Assembly: GCA_029582155.1 (NCBI GenBank) | Contig: CM055895.1 | Span: forward strand, 59,807,078-59,871,077 | Length of the DNA: 64,000 nt | Reading direction: 5' to 3' | Origin: Panopea generosa | Lineage: Eukaryota; Mollusca; Bivalvia; Adapedonta; Hiatellidae | Shown here: positions 34,270 through 48,049 of the stretch, one piece after another | How the letters are laid out: every line of letters starts with the position of its first letter | Numbering within the stretch: position 1 is the stretch's first letter | Notes under the pieces: model-generated | The model's database searches: none | Told to the model about the DNA's origin: nothing | The model's input: only the letters and a program-made list of their open reading frames with translations | Translations under genes and position numbers: made by a program

Positions 34270-34558
34270 CTACACGTAAGTGCATACTATCTTCGGCTAC
34301 GAATCGAATCTAGCAAGGCTTACCCCCTACTACCAATACAATGCTTAACGACATTTTCAACATATTCCAGGTTACATATGGCATATCCAGTTTGGTGGAG
34401 GAAGACTTCAGACTGAGTAGAACAACCGTAATTCCGCAAGTAACTGAAAACATTCTCACATAAAGCTTTTGGAGCAAACGGGACTCGAACCTACGACCTT
34501 AGCGGTGAGAGGTAAGTGATCTTGAGACACTACTTAGGCCATTCGGCCACGGAGGACC
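34270..34558 (-). mobile_element. tRNA-derived SINE (tRNA-Ser/Leu-like head)
   Basis: On the minus strand from 34558 the head reads GTCCTCCGTGGCCGAATGGC (A box) and later GTAGGTTCGAGTCCCGT (B box), with a long variable arm as in class II tRNAs. A body of about 190 bp follows. The head is too diverged to be a working tRNA gene. The 3' end is approximate. Confidence 0.65.
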
Positions 34559-34845
34559 CTTAACATAATTGGATAAATTTTAGCTTTAGGTAAATAAGTT
34601 ATTTATTATAGAGACATGTGTGCATGTGACATGGTATACAGATATATAACTTTAATCAACACACCCGGCCTAATGATTACCGATACAAATAAACAGTTAC
34701 ATTATTTCAGTTGAAATTATGCTTGCAATTAAACAGCATCAAAAAATAAATAAGAGACACAAGAAAATTACAGAACAGTATATTATTTATGGCTGCTTGT
34801 AGGTCAATGATAATATATTGTACTTCTTCTTCTCATAGGCCGGGG

Positions 34846-35110
34846 CCGATTAGCTCAGTCGGTTACGCGTCTGACTATCAATCCAGGGGTCGTGTGTACG
34901 AATTCCCGCCCGACAACAGTCTTCGTGATGATTGATATACGACATGTGTCTCATTATCATTCGTCTCTCACTGTTGATTAAAAAAGGTGAAGTTATCAGT
35001 TACTTGAGGAGCCGGGGTGGTTGAGTATTGGTTAACCATTCAGGATCCCAGGAAACAGTGGTTCAGCTAACTGATCGTCTGTTAGCCCTCGATGCCATTC
35101 AAATGTCGCT
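34846..35110 (+). mobile_element. tRNA-derived SINE (second family)
   Basis: The head GATTAGCTCAGTCGGTTACG (A box) and GGGTCGTGTGTACGAATTCC (B box) is tRNA-like. The tail contains CCCAGGAAACAGTGGTT and CTGATCGTCTGTTAGCC. Older relatives lie at 38870-39095 and 57190-57400, inside the corresponding introns of the two DUR3-like copies. Confidence 0.65.
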
Positions 35111-35809
35111 AAATAGCCAATCTATCAAGTCTTCTCATAGAAGCCTTAACAATATATTTAGCTACTTTTCTGGGAATGTTTGTGACAATAAATACACTTT
35201 TTTCAACAACGAATATACCATTAAACTGCATATCAGAATATTGCTCATTAAAACGTCTGCTTTAATATACTGTATATAATTGTAAAATGGTTTCCATCTT
35301 CATTTTGAAGTAGATTACAAAATGTACAAAGTATTTGCTCCAAAGAGCTCACCATCTTTTCTAATTGTTCAAATTCAAAATCATATATTATTCATGTTCA
35401 AATATCTTTACATACGTCCGTAATTTAGACACTCTTGTTACTTTTTTTTCCTTTTTATGTGTTGTTATTATTCAAACATAATAAGGATGAATAACTTAAA
35501 TACTTTGATTGATTACATAAGTGATGTGAGATTTTAGAATGATTTTTTCTTTGTAACATGTTATCTGAGCAAAAACAAAAAACTCTATTTATCATGTCAT
35601 TATGTGCATGCTTTTTGTACAAAAGCAACACTTCATTTTAGTCAAGCAAACAAACGCATGTGTGTACATCTGGGGTAATACTGGGCCAAATATTGTTCCA
35701 AATTTGATTGGTGAAATTAAAACAAAACAAATGAAGCTTTTATGGAAACTATACGACTCAGATATGTTTTATTTATTCACATTTATTTATATAATTAACA
35801 GTTTTTCAG
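35111..35809. other. non-coding stretch before DUR3-like copy A
   Basis: This does not align with the region upstream of the matching exon in copy B, so the duplicated segment appears to begin close to 35800. No missing 5' exons were found here. Confidence 0.45.
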
Positions 35810-38800
35810 ATAACGTATGCCGGATTTCGAAAAGTCGCACACATTATCTTTTGTAGTTTCGCTTTACTCACAAACCTGATTGTGTGCATCAGCATGTTGT
35901 TGGCTAGAAAATCTACTTTGAAGTCCTCTGCAAGGATTCAAATCACGAGTTCATCTTTTAAGTCCTTGCCGTCCTTTTTGGTTCTTATTGTATGATTGGG
36001 GGACTCGGGACCACTTTCTACATATCTTACTTTAATACAGCACTCACATTTATTTCTGTCATTGTATATACATTGTATACAAGCTTTTAACCTTCCGCCG
36101 AAAATGAATCTGTATTGTCTACCGAAGTATTGTACGATTCTGTTTCATGTTTAAAAGGTCTATTTGGGAATTTTGACAATTCGTTTTTAACCTTTAGATC
36201 AACATCTGGTTCTATCTATGGCGTAGTAATGCTTTTTATGTCAACTTCTTACGGTTTTTGTGACCAGGCCAACTGGCAGAGCAGAATCGCTGCTCAACCA
36301 ACATAGGGTGTGGCGGGATTCTTTCTTGCAGCATATCTTTGGTTTGTCATTCCAACTGTATTGTCTTTCACGACGACACTATTCTACTTCTCTATGAGTT
36401 TTCAGAATGGAACGAACCTTTAGTCTGCCATAGAAATTGAAAATGGTATGTATTTTTACCCAAAAATTAACTGTTAAAAACAACATTTATTTCTTGCTAA
36501 ATGTGTTATTATTTCTCGCAGTTTTGGTAAAGTAACACAAAACTTAATACCATGTGCAGCGAACGTACAACATACGCTTTATTTTAATAAGCCTCTAATT
36601 AGGAGAGCTACATCACACCATCATCATTACATAAAATACATAAATTAATTTTTCCGACGATTCATTGTAAATTAAAGTAATTATTAAGTTTGATTTCGTT
36701 CGTCAGTTTATATATCTTGAAAACAGAAAACTGAATATTCTTTGATTATTAATTACAATGTCCGCTGCACACTCTCTTTAACATCAACCAGAAACCAGAA
36801 ACTACTATTTAATAGTTTAACATCGTCTTGAATGGAGCAAATATTGCTGTTTTATTTCAACGGGAAAATAAAAATATCGGCAACGAACATTTAATTTTTG
36901 CAGTATTTAGGAAATTCAATTACAATTGGTTTAAATTTAGATTTAACTTCTTTTAATGAAAGTCAGAAAGTAACTTCCTGTTTAAAGCGTGTTTGGAGCA
37001 CGAAAACACCTAATTGAACTGCTTTCACATTACAGTTTTCTATTTTACAGAAGCCAAAGCAGAAATCGAACACATATCGATATTTTCAAATGTGTTTACC
37101 ACAAGAGCTTATCAGGTTTTCAACTACTTGTTTACACAAATATATGTAAGTTTTCAACGCTAGGAAAAACCTGATGCCCAACAGCTGTGTTTTGTGTGGA
37201 AAAGATAAACCGATTAATGCCAAATACCGAAACAATATCGAAGGAGTGTGTAAATGCCCAACTTCAATCTCGTGCAAATCTTGGAGGACGATTAAGAGAT
37301 GAGGTCATCCCAGCCTACAGATTTGCCCTGTGCATAGGAGGTATCGGCACTATGAAGATGCCTTGATGCGGTATAAGGTTCGTGAAAAATTCGTCCAGGC
37401 GATTCGGATTAATTTAATGTAAGTAAATGAACAAACTAATTGTTCATATTGTTTGTTCATTGTTGGTAAATAAATTCATTATAATCATTAACGTGAATTT
37501 TCTCCTTAGAGTTAATTCATGTCCATCATTAAAAATTGGTCGATAGTGCCTTATATTAAGTTTTGATCGCTGAGGTGAGAGGTAATGGTTCTACCCAGGT
37601 AGGAACTCAAGAGCGATTCATAATAGCCCTAAGCTTTATTCGTAATCAGAATAAAATACATTAGTATTTATTACAAACCTCATATGTCAAAAGAAGCTTA
37701 CGAAAGTAAAAACCTCTGAATTGTACCAAATATATTTTGGTATTCTATATGATTCTGTAACTATAATAACGTAATCAATTCATTAGGTTTAGCATTAAGT
37801 CAGCTTTTTCGTTTTCCATTTCAGAGCTGGTGTATGGACTGGGTTATCATCGTGATAGTTCCGTATCGGCTTCTCTTGTCCAAGACTTACATGAGTGTCA
37901 CCTGGGCTACCATAAGTATGCCGGTGTTGACTACTCCATTCCTCTTTCCACTCTTTCTGACACTGGCATGGTCAAAGGCAACATCGCGAGGAATTGTGAC
38001 ATGTATAAAATAAATGTATTCTGGTCTCAGTGTTTGTAATATCATAATTCTAGATAATGTAAAAGAACACTGTTCTTTAAAGTTTAAATTTAAATATTCC
38101 TTCCACAGTACTGTTCAGTGTTTGGTCACATCAGTAAGCTGATTTTGACTACATACTAGAACTAAATATTAAGAAGTTATGAACTGGGATTTGTGTGCCT
38201 CTTGGTGATATTGGCCCATGAAAGCGATATGTGGCGATGGCCCTGTCGTTACACGTGACTTTTAATATGCCATGTAGACTAAAGCTTTATCATACAAAAA
38301 CAAGCTTATTATGTTACTATATTTAGTAACAAATGCAATAAGAAGTAATATTAGCTTATATCTAGATAATAAATAGACAGGAATACAACAGTACGTATTT
38401 TCTATTATACTAAACTATTGAATAAGAAGTTCGATTCTCTCAATATTTAACGGACAATGAAACACAGTGACATATGGAGTTGCTAGATTTTTTTACCATA
38501 TAAAAAAACATGTTTTTATTAAGTCATTCATACATATTGAACACTTCATGCTTACATAGTCAACAAAAGGCAAAATATTCTATAATTACTAGCAAAGACA
38601 CTGATTTACTGTCGTACTCGAAGAAAGCAATGTGTCAGTTTCGAATAGAAATCGAGTTAATTTAATTGCTAGTTGGATTGTACATTTAACGATAGACAGC
38701 TGACGGACAGCCAATGAAGGTAGGGCATAAACATGATGGCCAGCGATTTACCGCAGTAGATCACATTTATTGTAAAGAGAACCCGTTTTGGTTTTATTAA

Positions 38801-38869
38801 TTTCAAAAATGCACTAGTCTGTGAACCAACAAGTGCTGCCCTTTATAGCTTAATTTAATTTTAATTGTA

Positions 38870-39095
38870 GACGGTGCGGGCTATCTCAATCGCTTATCAT
38901 CTGACTGTCAATTTACGGATCTTAGACCGAAAACTGTCCGGTCACAGTGTATGTGGTAATTGGCCATGAACGTTGTTCAATGGCTATAAAATCTCCCCTT
39001 CTGAGCAAGTGAATGTCTGTGATTTTATGTGGCTTATATTCTCAAGAGGATACCAGGGACGATGATTAGGTGAGCTGACCGCCGTTAAATAACTT
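38870..39095 (+). mobile_element. old tRNA-derived SINE relic in copy A intron
   Basis: GGGCTATCTCAATCGCTTAT and TACCAGGGACGATGATTAGG are diverged versions of the SINE at 34846. The matching place in copy B (57190-57400) holds a relative, so it probably predates the duplication. Confidence 0.5.
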
Positions 39096-39127
39096 TTCAA
39101 ACCTGTTCAAAGGCGCCCACCCCCTAT

Positions 39128-39150
39128 CTCCCCCCCCCCCCCCCCCCCCC
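39128..39150 (+). repeat. poly(C) run
   Basis: A run of about 20 C. It lies in the last intron of copy A, about 80 bp before the terminal exon. Confidence 0.95.
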
Positions 39151-40546
39151 AAGTCATAACAGAATAATGTACGTTTTGTGAAACATATTATTTTCCTTAC
39201 AGATAAGATTAGTGCTTGTTTTTAATGTTTAGGTACGATAACGGGTCTAACATGTTCTATTTCTGGTCTGTTTATCATGGCATCGACATACAATGCAGGC
39301 CTCACCGACTTCTATATCAAAACGTCACAGGACTATAGCCTACTATGTGCGATGGTCAGCGGATTTGTTGTTAGGGGATTGGTTTGTGTGGTAATGCCTC
39401 TGTGTACAAATACAATCAAGACTGAGGATGACGTTGAACAGGAAAGGGCTTAGACCATGAATATTGATAATCACATAGATCCATTCAGATTAGTTTATAA
39501 AAAGGAGCTTGGTCAAATTGATGATGGTGAAGTCATAACCGCAAGATGATGAATCAAATATTCCGTAAAGCAAAGATTATTGCCTGCGCCGGTGGTGTGT
39601 TGAGTTTGGTTTTATTTCTGGTCGTTATCTCGACGGTAGTTCTGCAATACGAGACACTGACACATGACCAATTGTCAACTCGCTTACAGATGTTCCAAAC
39701 CGGGTTGTTTGTATGCACCGTTTTAGTTGTCCTGATTCCTCCAATAGAGGAGGGGATTCAAGTGTTGAGAAAGCATAACGAAAATAAAACAAAATCAACG
39801 AAACTGTGAGATTACCCCTGTAACAAGGCTTTAGTAAAGCCTAAATATATTGCTGCTGTAAATAGCCGAAACAAGAATGTATTTTATATCTGGAGTTTTA
39901 TATTTTTTCGTGTTTGTGCGCTCCTTACTGCTTATGAAACGCTTTACACAAGAATGAAATAGCTAAATCAAATTGTATGTTATTTATAAAGTAAGAAAGC
40001 AAAACAATCTCTGTAAAAAGTGCTTTACATACTTGACATAATTGCTGTTTGTTTTATGAATGAAATAATGTATATGTGTGTATACTTTATTAATGTACTT
40101 TACGAACGTACTGTTAAAAATTCAAAGCTGATTTGCGTTTGAATAACAATTACTGATGAACGATGAAATAAAAGCAATTTGACCCGCTTATCAATTTCAC
40201 GATTTTCTAAATATGTTTGTTAGGTAAACATTTTTAGTTGTTTATATATTACTTATTATATGTTTCATCATTATCAAATTGTTTTAATGCATGATTTACT
40301 GAGTTAATATATAACCATAATGTGCATACAAAACATATAATATAAGTAAGTAAAAAAATCATTTTAAGTCGGCAAGACAACAACAAATAACATAAGATCT
40401 ACATGAACTTTTGAACCAACTTACATATCATTATAAAGCAAATTAGAGACATCTACAGCAAATGGGATGTTCCAGTATTACTATATTAACATAGCATTGC
40501 AAAAAGTAAAATGAACATGCATATCAAAAACAATATATATCTCTCT

Positions 40547-40577
40547 CACACACACACGCGCGCGCGCACGCACGCAC
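40547..40577 (+). repeat. (AC)n(GC)n microsatellite
   Basis: ACACACACACGCGCGCGCGC followed by ACGC units. The matching place downstream of copy B (58560-58620) is a poly(C)/(CA)n run. Confidence 0.9.
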
Positions 40578-40829
40578 GTACACCACTCTCTTTATGAGAA
40601 GCACATTTACAAATATTCTAAGCAAATAAATTAACAATATTTTTGTTTTTCAATATAGCATATGACCAGTACGTTTAAGTACAGTTAGTCTGTCATGTAA
40701 GTACACTACTGATCCTGACTAGCATCTATTTCTTGAATACATAATTGGGTCATTGGGTTCTTATGGCTAGCAACAATAAACATTATTAAAGCAAATATGA
40801 TAATAATCTATTAACAAACAGCACATGTG

Positions 40830-41400
40830 CAACTTTAATACAAAAGCCACTATTGCAGACAAAGTTTGTATAACGCATCATATTAAGACACTGAGGCCAG
40901 GTGTGTCACTCCTGTCATGGAATTCAGATTTGATATTTACGTGGAACTACATGCTATGCAATTGCCATCAGTGCTGTTCCAAAACAATATCATGTTTCCA
41001 AACCGGTTAAAATCAACAGTTTACTATATTCCTCTGGCAGTGAATTCCACAGTACTGGGGCAGCATACATGAAACAATTCTTATCGAACTTGGTTGTTTT
41101 AACCTGAGGGACCTAAAATCGTCTGGAGTATCTAAAACTATACGAATTTTCTCTTTTAGCAAATCTGTGATTTAGAACTGGAGGAGCAATACCGTATACC
41201 ATGTTTCTATTGCCATTGTTTTCATTCTATGTTTATACGAGGACGATAACTTAACCTTATCAAGAAGTTAGTGGTCATAACTTGAATACTCATCATGAAC
41301 GACTCCAAGAGCTCCTTTTCTGTATTAATTTTGGTGCAAACATGTTGTTCTGACCTCAGGTAAACAATTCAACGAGAGACATTGTTGTCGAAGGCACTGC
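40830..41400 (-). pseudogene. non-LTR retrotransposon fragment (RT C-terminal region), copy A side
   Basis: On the minus strand, broken frames give RMKTMAIETWYTV and YAAPVLWNSLPEEY, typical of the C-terminus of CR1/L2/Jockey-like reverse transcriptase proteins. It aligns with the fragment downstream of copy B near 59250-59690, so the element was probably present when the DUR3-like segment was duplicated. Confidence 0.65.
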
Positions 41401-42530
41401 TCACACTACGTCCAGTGATTTTGTTCGAGGTCTGGATCTTGATGTTTTATAGAAGAATGTTTTAACGTGTGTTGTCTGAACAGAGGAAACTTTCGAAAAC
41501 TGCAATAGAACCTACCGGTTTATCGATTTTGGTGAATATTCAGCCTGCCGTTTCATATTAGTGTTATGCATGTGAACAACGAATTAAGCGAGTGCATGGT
41601 CAAGTTGTATTTATTTTCGGGACGCTGAATGAGCCGCACAGTAAAGCATTCTCTTCCAGATAAAAAAGTGCATAAAATAATACATATTTATATGATGTGT
41701 GTGCGTGCATGCGTGCGTGCGTGCGTGCTTTGGTCTGTTTAAATAACTATGTAGAATTCGACTCACCAGTGACTGTGATCGTAGCGCATTCGTATATACT
41801 TTCTATGAAGATATTATTGCTGTGAGGTAATTGTTTACTGACTAAATATAGACTCAAGTACATGCAATGATTACGCATTTCATTATTTTCAGGAGGTACC
41901 TGTCGTATCGTTTAACGCTGCAGTTATGTACATCACGTGATATTGCTGACGTTCGTGTCTGGATAGATAGTCAGTCTTGGATGAATGAGTGATCATGTAC
42001 ACAGGAGCGTTTTATACAAAGGTACTTTATGTTTAACACTTAATACTTTTTATTGTATGGATATACTATAGTTAATTTAAAGCAGAATATTAACAATTAA
42101 ACAAGACATTACCAAATTGGAGTCAATATGAAATATACTCATGATTCGTCAGCGTCTTAAATTAGTAGTTTTCATTATGTATCGTTATTATTTTACAGTC
42201 AAATGTAATAAGATAAATAACTTAAACGGAGAAAACTTTTGGAGTGTTTACCATAAGTGTTGTCAGTCTTGACGATGTTTGTACGACGTCACACTCAAAC
42301 ATGTTGTTATGTTTGACAGTATTCAGGTGACCTATTTGATTCAGTCTGTCTATAACTATATTTATTATAGTGCTCAAAACAGATTGAAATCAATTTGTTC
42401 AGACTAATTGTTTATAAAAGTTTCAATCGCAGTAGAAATGTTCCTTGACTAGTTTTTCAATGTGCAGTATTTCAAAGCAAACACTAGATATGCCATCTAC
42501 TAATACAATACAGTTGTACATACTATGCAA
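41401..42530. other. non-coding stretch
   Basis: A (GTGC)n run lies near 41700-41728. No gene seen. Confidence 0.4.
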
Positions 42531-42534
42531 TACA

Positions 42535-42775
42535 TAATATTGCATGCATATATTTGTTCAGATGATAAACGTCATATGATTCCGAACATAAAATTCGAAA
42601 TATATATTTGTTCAGGTTATTAAAGTGACATGATTCGGAAAATAATGTTCAATGCAAATATTTGTTCAAGTTATAAAAATTATATAATTGCAAACATAAT
42701 AGGCCATGCAAACAATCAAACAGTTGCAAAGGTTATAAAAGTGACATAATAGTATGTTCATATATTTGTTATATA
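42535..42775 (+). repeat. degenerate tandem repeat, ~56-65 bp unit, about 4 copies
   Basis: Variants of ATATTTGTTCAGGTTATAAA and GACATGATTCGAAACATAA recur near 42550, 42606, 42658 and 42720. Confidence 0.6.
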
Positions 42776-42779
42776 CCCG

Positions 42780-44219
42780 GCAAAAACACCTGCACCAACA
42801 GTTAGTTCTGGATCAAGGGGTATATTTCCAATTATTCTGCCAACAAGTTATAGAATGAAAACGTAATTTAGTGTTGAAGAAAATACTTGTTGCAGTTGTT
42901 GCAGTTAAATGATCACACGGAACAATTAATATTTCATAATAAATGGTCCTTTGTGTATGCTGACAAATGTTGCACTATCGGCCCATCATACACATTTTGT
43001 GGCTTAGTAGGGAACGTTAATCCGAGAAAATCAGTATTTATTGTTAGTAAATATCCAATCAAAAGTTTTATCTTCGTTCATAAAACACCACCTGACCGTT
43101 ATCAAGTCAATATTAATTGGAATACATATTCGTCACACCTCAGTAAAAAATACAAAGTCTTGTGTCGTGCAAAATATTGTGGGTAAATATTGGTCCGTTG
43201 TTGTTATTGGCATATTCTGAGAAGTAAGCCTAAATGACATATTTCGATTAAGTAGAATTTTATTCACAATGATAGGATAAAAATAAAAACTATATATTTG
43301 ACTGATGTAGAACATGCTATCGTCTTTGGCTGTTTATAAGCTGGCATGTTGCCAGTCACGTCAACGCACCACAATATTGACAGTTCTAGAAGGCTTTCAA
43401 GAGAGAGAATGGTACCAGATGCAACAAACAAACATCAAGAAATCTGTATAGTCTACAAATAATCGTCTTAATTAGTGCCGTCACTTTAGCGAAACATTTG
43501 ATTGAGACTCCTGGTGTGTCTGACCATCTTCTGTTATAAATTCATGTGGTAATTTTAGTTTCGGTTGTTATTTTTTTTATTGTATTGGAATATATATTTA
43601 CCTTTCCTTTTATATGTCATATATCAAATTATGATGAGTAGTTATCGTTTATGCCACCTTACATTCTTTGGTCCAGATCTTTTTTGCCGAGTATATTTAA
43701 GTGATTTAATAATTTAATAACAATTCATTATTTACTGAAGACAGATCAATGAAGAATACATATACACAAAATGTTTACGTAATAATATATGCATAGTCAT
43801 TAGCCAGAGTCATATTGAATATATTAGATATATATTCAACGAATTACATAATTATCACATTTTTAAGAAGTCCAAATTCTTTTTTAACAAAGTGAGTGTA
43901 TACCTTAAGTCTAAGATAGTTAAAGGCTCATTAAAACTTCGAAACAGTCTTTTTAGTTTTAATTTAAGTCAGATTTACTCTTCCATATGGTTGAATACGT
44001 GTTTATTTAATCACTAAGAGAATTGCAAACCAAATATATATATAAAGCACATTATAAGTACATAATTAAGAATGGGTTTTGTTAACAAATTAATGTTCGA
44101 CAGAAAACGGTGTGTTACTAAGATTGTTCGGCAATGCGTCGGTCGGTAATATATGATCAATTCACTTCAGGGATATACATAGTATGGGAAACTGTAGGGG
44201 ATATGGTTAAAAAATAAAT
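42780..44219. other. non-coding stretch
   Basis: A 99-codon frame at 42887-43186 has five Cys but no family resemblance, signal peptide or splice context. I do not support it as a gene. Confidence 0.35.
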
Positions 44220-44224
44220 AACAC

Positions 44225-44510
44225 TATATTTTTGTTACAGATTGTTTTAAAGTACGACATATTCAGTGAAACAATACATATATGTGAGTGCATGTTTGAT
44301 ACGATGGTTAAGGCTTAGGTAGGCTTAGTTCGGTATACCATTTAACTGCAGATTGGTATATTTCATACAGAGTGTTCTGGAGTACAACTTATTCATTGAA
44401 TCATACTTATATGTGTGGATATGTTTAATACGATGGTCAATGCTAGATAGGATTAGCTGGGCATTTCAATTACATAAAGGTATGATATGTTTGATACAGA
44501 TGTAACATTG
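44225..44510 (+). repeat. tandem duplication, ~140-bp unit
   Basis: ACATATTCAGTGAAACAATAC with GTTTGATACGATGGTTAAGG recurs as ACTTATTCATTGAATCATAC with GTTTAATACGATGGTCAATG about 138 bp later. An (AT)n run follows at 44550-44574. Confidence 0.65.
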
Positions 44511-44579
44511 TCACCATCTGGTCTTCTATCTTCTTGGCTACACGTACATCTATATATATATATATATATATATATGTGA

Positions 44580-46139
44580 ACGTGACAACGACTTGCCAAT
44601 GCCTCCCTTTGTTAATAATCTGGAATTATGGTTATTATTTTAAATAATTGTCTTCATTAACATAATGTTGACCTTTGTAACGATACTAGTTTATTAATTT
44701 GGCAGGCTACTTACGATACAAACTTTACTTATAGCATATGACCAGGTTTGCATTTCCCCAAACTTTTACTGAACCAAGTAGATATCTAAAAGTATGAATA
44801 TTTATCAAGGTACTTAAGTTTGTTTTTCTTAAATTATCATACTATAATGTGACTGCATAATTTACGTTTGTTTGCAAATTTATTCAGCTAAGGTAGTGTC
44901 AAGGACACATAATCCTGGTAAGATCTCATTGTCGAATGAATTTAGCTAAGACCAGCGTTCAACAAATGTGTTGATCAATAGAGAAATAGGCGCAAGAGTT
45001 GCTCTGTAAACATTTAAGTATGGTAAGATCAATATACCAACTAACTATATGTGTTTGAAACAGGTGCTTAATACGATAACAACTGTACCATTACAATTAA
45101 TTGCTAGCGTATGTGTATATGTAAACAAATGGTAAATGGTGAAGTATGGATAGTTCATGATACAAATAAACAACAAGTAATTAAGTCACTATTATAGTGG
45201 GTTAGTACTGAATTGCGTTTTCTTTTCAGTAAACCAAATTTCAGTAATGCATAATTTCATATATATAAGAAACAACGCTATACTTATGCAGTATATGTGT
45301 TCTACATTGTCGGTAATGAAATACAATATAGCGATATGCTAATTGCTGCTGCTGAGATGGTTTTTTTATATATTACGAGATCAGATACATTATATTCATA
45401 TGAAACCATTTACAACATAGATATTACAAATTGCTATAGCAATATGTAAATCTTTCTACAGAGTTGTACACAGACTGTTGCATAATACAGAATAATGCCC
45501 TCTTTTGTAGTAATATAATAAATCATATATCATATCTATTTAACGACAGTAGTAACATAGCGAGATGCGTTGATGTGTATACCTGATAAATAATAATTCT
45601 CAACAAAGAAACTTTTATCTTGAACGGAACATGTACTGCATTTATTATCTCGTGATGAAATTGGACTACACAGACAAAACATTCATGCTCGTGAATTTGA
45701 GGTGCACTCTATATACATGTTCATGAATCACCTAAATATATCCACTCAGTCTGAAGAAGTCACTGACTTTTACAATTTAATTCACTAACAGGGTTTAGTC
45801 CGTATTGCACGTGTTATATTGGTAATACTTAAACCGTCACAAAATTTAAACATTTAGCCATTCATTTAAGAAATAGAAAATAAATGTAATACATACTGTA
45901 TTTAACAATATTTACAACAAATTATTTCGTTATTCGGTAATGGATTAGAATGCTCATAGCCAATGTCAATAATGAAGCGTCCAATTTAAGCAAACTAAAT
46001 CGGGAATTAATTTTCACCAACTGATGTATCATCTACAATTGAATATAGTTTGTTAAATATGTTTGAATACTAAGGAATACACACTATTACAAGTGTAACT
46101 GTAGACGGTTTTACCAACTAAAAATGACTTGACACCATA
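44580..46139. other. AT-rich non-coding stretch
   Basis: No supported gene, RNA or repeat. Confidence 0.4.
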
Positions 46140-46724
46140 AAATGTTATGTTGGAAAGTTTACCTACGTCCTCTCGAGAAACAACAATATAAACATATGTT
46201 GATCATCGGGAATGCGATTTGTAAACAGATCTAAAACAATGTGCATACGTCCGCTCGAGAATGCAAAATGTAAACAGATGTTGAACACCGAGAGTGCACC
46301 ATGTAAACAGATATTAAACAATGTGCAATACGGCCGCTATAGAATGCACAATGTAAACAGATGTTGAACACCGGAATGCACTGTGTAAATAGATGTTGAA
46401 CAGTTGTATAAGTCTGCTCCAGAATGCACTATGTAAATAGATGTTGAACACCGGAATGCACTATGTAAATATCTGTTGAACAGATTGTATACGTCCGCTC
46501 GAGAATGTACTATGTAAATATATGTTGAACAGTTTGCATACACCCGCTCGAAAAAGGACAATGTAAACATAGGTAGATCATCGGGAATGCGCTTTGTAAA
46601 TAGATGTTGAATAGTTTGCATACATCCTTTCAAGAATGCACTATGCAAACATATGTTGAACAATTTTCATACGTCCACTCGAGAATGTAGTATTTAAACA
46701 TATGTTGAACAGTTTTCATACGTG
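46140..46724 (+). repeat. degenerate satellite array, ~60-bp unit
   Basis: Units contain variants of CATACGTCCGCTCGAGAATG and TATGTAAACAGATGTTGAAC. About nine or ten units are seen before the array is interrupted at 46725. Further units occur at 51471-51550, on the other side of the retrotransposon. Confidence 0.85.
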
Positions 46725-46781
46725 GAGAAACAGACGAGGCTATAATGGAAGCATGAACTATTATGGTGAATCAAGATAGGT

Positions 46782-47710
46782 TCAATTAAGGTTTTGGAAT
46801 GTAAATGGATGGTCTAGTGATAGCGGTTCAGATAATTTTATTTTTAGAGAAAATTGTGTACGTTTTATGAATATTGATTTGGCAAAGCTGAAACTCATCT
46901 TTTAAAAGAAAATCATTTATCTTGAGATAAGTATGTGTTTATAGGGCATAATAGGTAACAAATACTTGTTTACGCTAGAAATGGATCAGGAGGCGTATGT
47001 TTACTTGTAAAGAGTGACTTATATAAGGAGTTTGAGATTAATGTATTAGACAAGTCATATAAAGGCATTTTATGGGTGTCTTTTAAAAACAAAATAACAT
47101 TTTTATCTTTTAACATATGTTTACGTTATATACCTGCTCAAGGATCGTCCGAATGATTTTTATGATCAACTCTTATCAAATATATATGAATATCAAAAAT
47201 TAGGTCAGTTTGTCATATATGGTGATTTTAACAGCAGAGTTGGTGATATGCCAGATTTTATCGAAGGTGTTGATAATGTTTTAGAAAGAGATGTGATTGA
47301 TTTTACTGATAAAGGCATATGGAGACATGTTGTCTAATTTTTTAAGTGATAGTATTTGTTGTATAATGAATGGGAGACATTTTAAAAGTAATAATTTCAC
47401 ATGCATTTCATCGAAAGGTAATTCTGTAGTCAATTACTTTATAGTTCCTTATGAAAACTTTGAATGTATAGATAATGTAAATGTAACTATTGCATCGGAT
47501 ATGGTGCGGGAACAATGTATAGAGTCGAGTAGTATACCTGATCACTCACTTTTGACATGTTATTTTTTTCCTAAATGTTTGAAATCTGCAATTGCAGGAC
47601 AAAATAACGAATATATTATAACAGAAAAGATGTATACAAAATTTGATGTTAGACATATTCCTAAACATTTTTGTCATAATTCAGAAATAGCTTTTGATAA
47701 CAGTATTTAA
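46782..47710 (+). pseudogene. endonuclease domain of the non-LTR element, frame-shifted
   Basis: The N-terminal EN motif WNVNGW, the middle GDFNSRVGD and the C-terminal SIPDHSLLTCYF are in different frames. The last ~137 codons (47297-47710) are open. In intact relatives this domain nicks target DNA; here it is broken. Confidence 0.7.
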
Positions 47711-48049
47711 GGAACGATTTCAAAATTAGAAAATAATGAACAAGAACAGAGTTCAGTAGATATTTTGTATAATTCCTTTTCTTGGTTTATTAAAGATGAA
47801 ATGTTAGAGAAAATACCTAGCAAAAAGGTTGTTTTAAAATATGGGTATTCTAATAAACGTAAGCACATTTCAAAACCATGGTGGAATGAAAATTTAAGTA
47901 AACTTTGGAATGATATGTGTAGCGCGAAGAGAATTTTGTTAAAGACCAATGGTATGTTAAAAATCAGTAAAAAAGAGAGTTTTTGTTGAGAAAAGAAAAA
48001 TATTCGATAAAAATGTACAACAAAGTAAATGTAAATACAAGGATTTGTC

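Larger units (their letters stand above)
35810..39809 (+). pseudogene. DUR3-like urea transporter, copy A (5'-truncated pseudogene)
   Basis: Remaining exons, placed by alignment with copy B: 35810-36445, 37164-37377, 37825-38002 and 39233-39809. The family is the DUR3 branch of sodium:solute symporters, which import urea across the plasma membrane. Recognisable segments are GGLGTTFYISYFNTAL-like near 36000, FCDQANWQSRIAA near 36265 and TTPFLFPLFLTLAWSKA near 37950. Lesions: no exons for the N-terminal half; a 1-bp loss near 35930 and another frame change near 35960; TAG in place of Gln at 36304; complete absence of the exon matching 53747-53912; frame changes in the Cys-rich exon; TAG in the last exon near 39450; a 1-bp loss near 39543. 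It retains the segment that copy B has lost (about 36153-36187). A possible poly(A) signal, AATAAA, is at 40167. Confidence 0.85.

Noticed and set aside
34846-34925. Possible tRNA gene
   Set aside because: A and B boxes are present, but the stems do not pair properly and a SINE body follows.
42887-43186. 99-codon plus-strand frame
   Set aside because: No recognisable domain, signal peptide or splice sites; likely chance.
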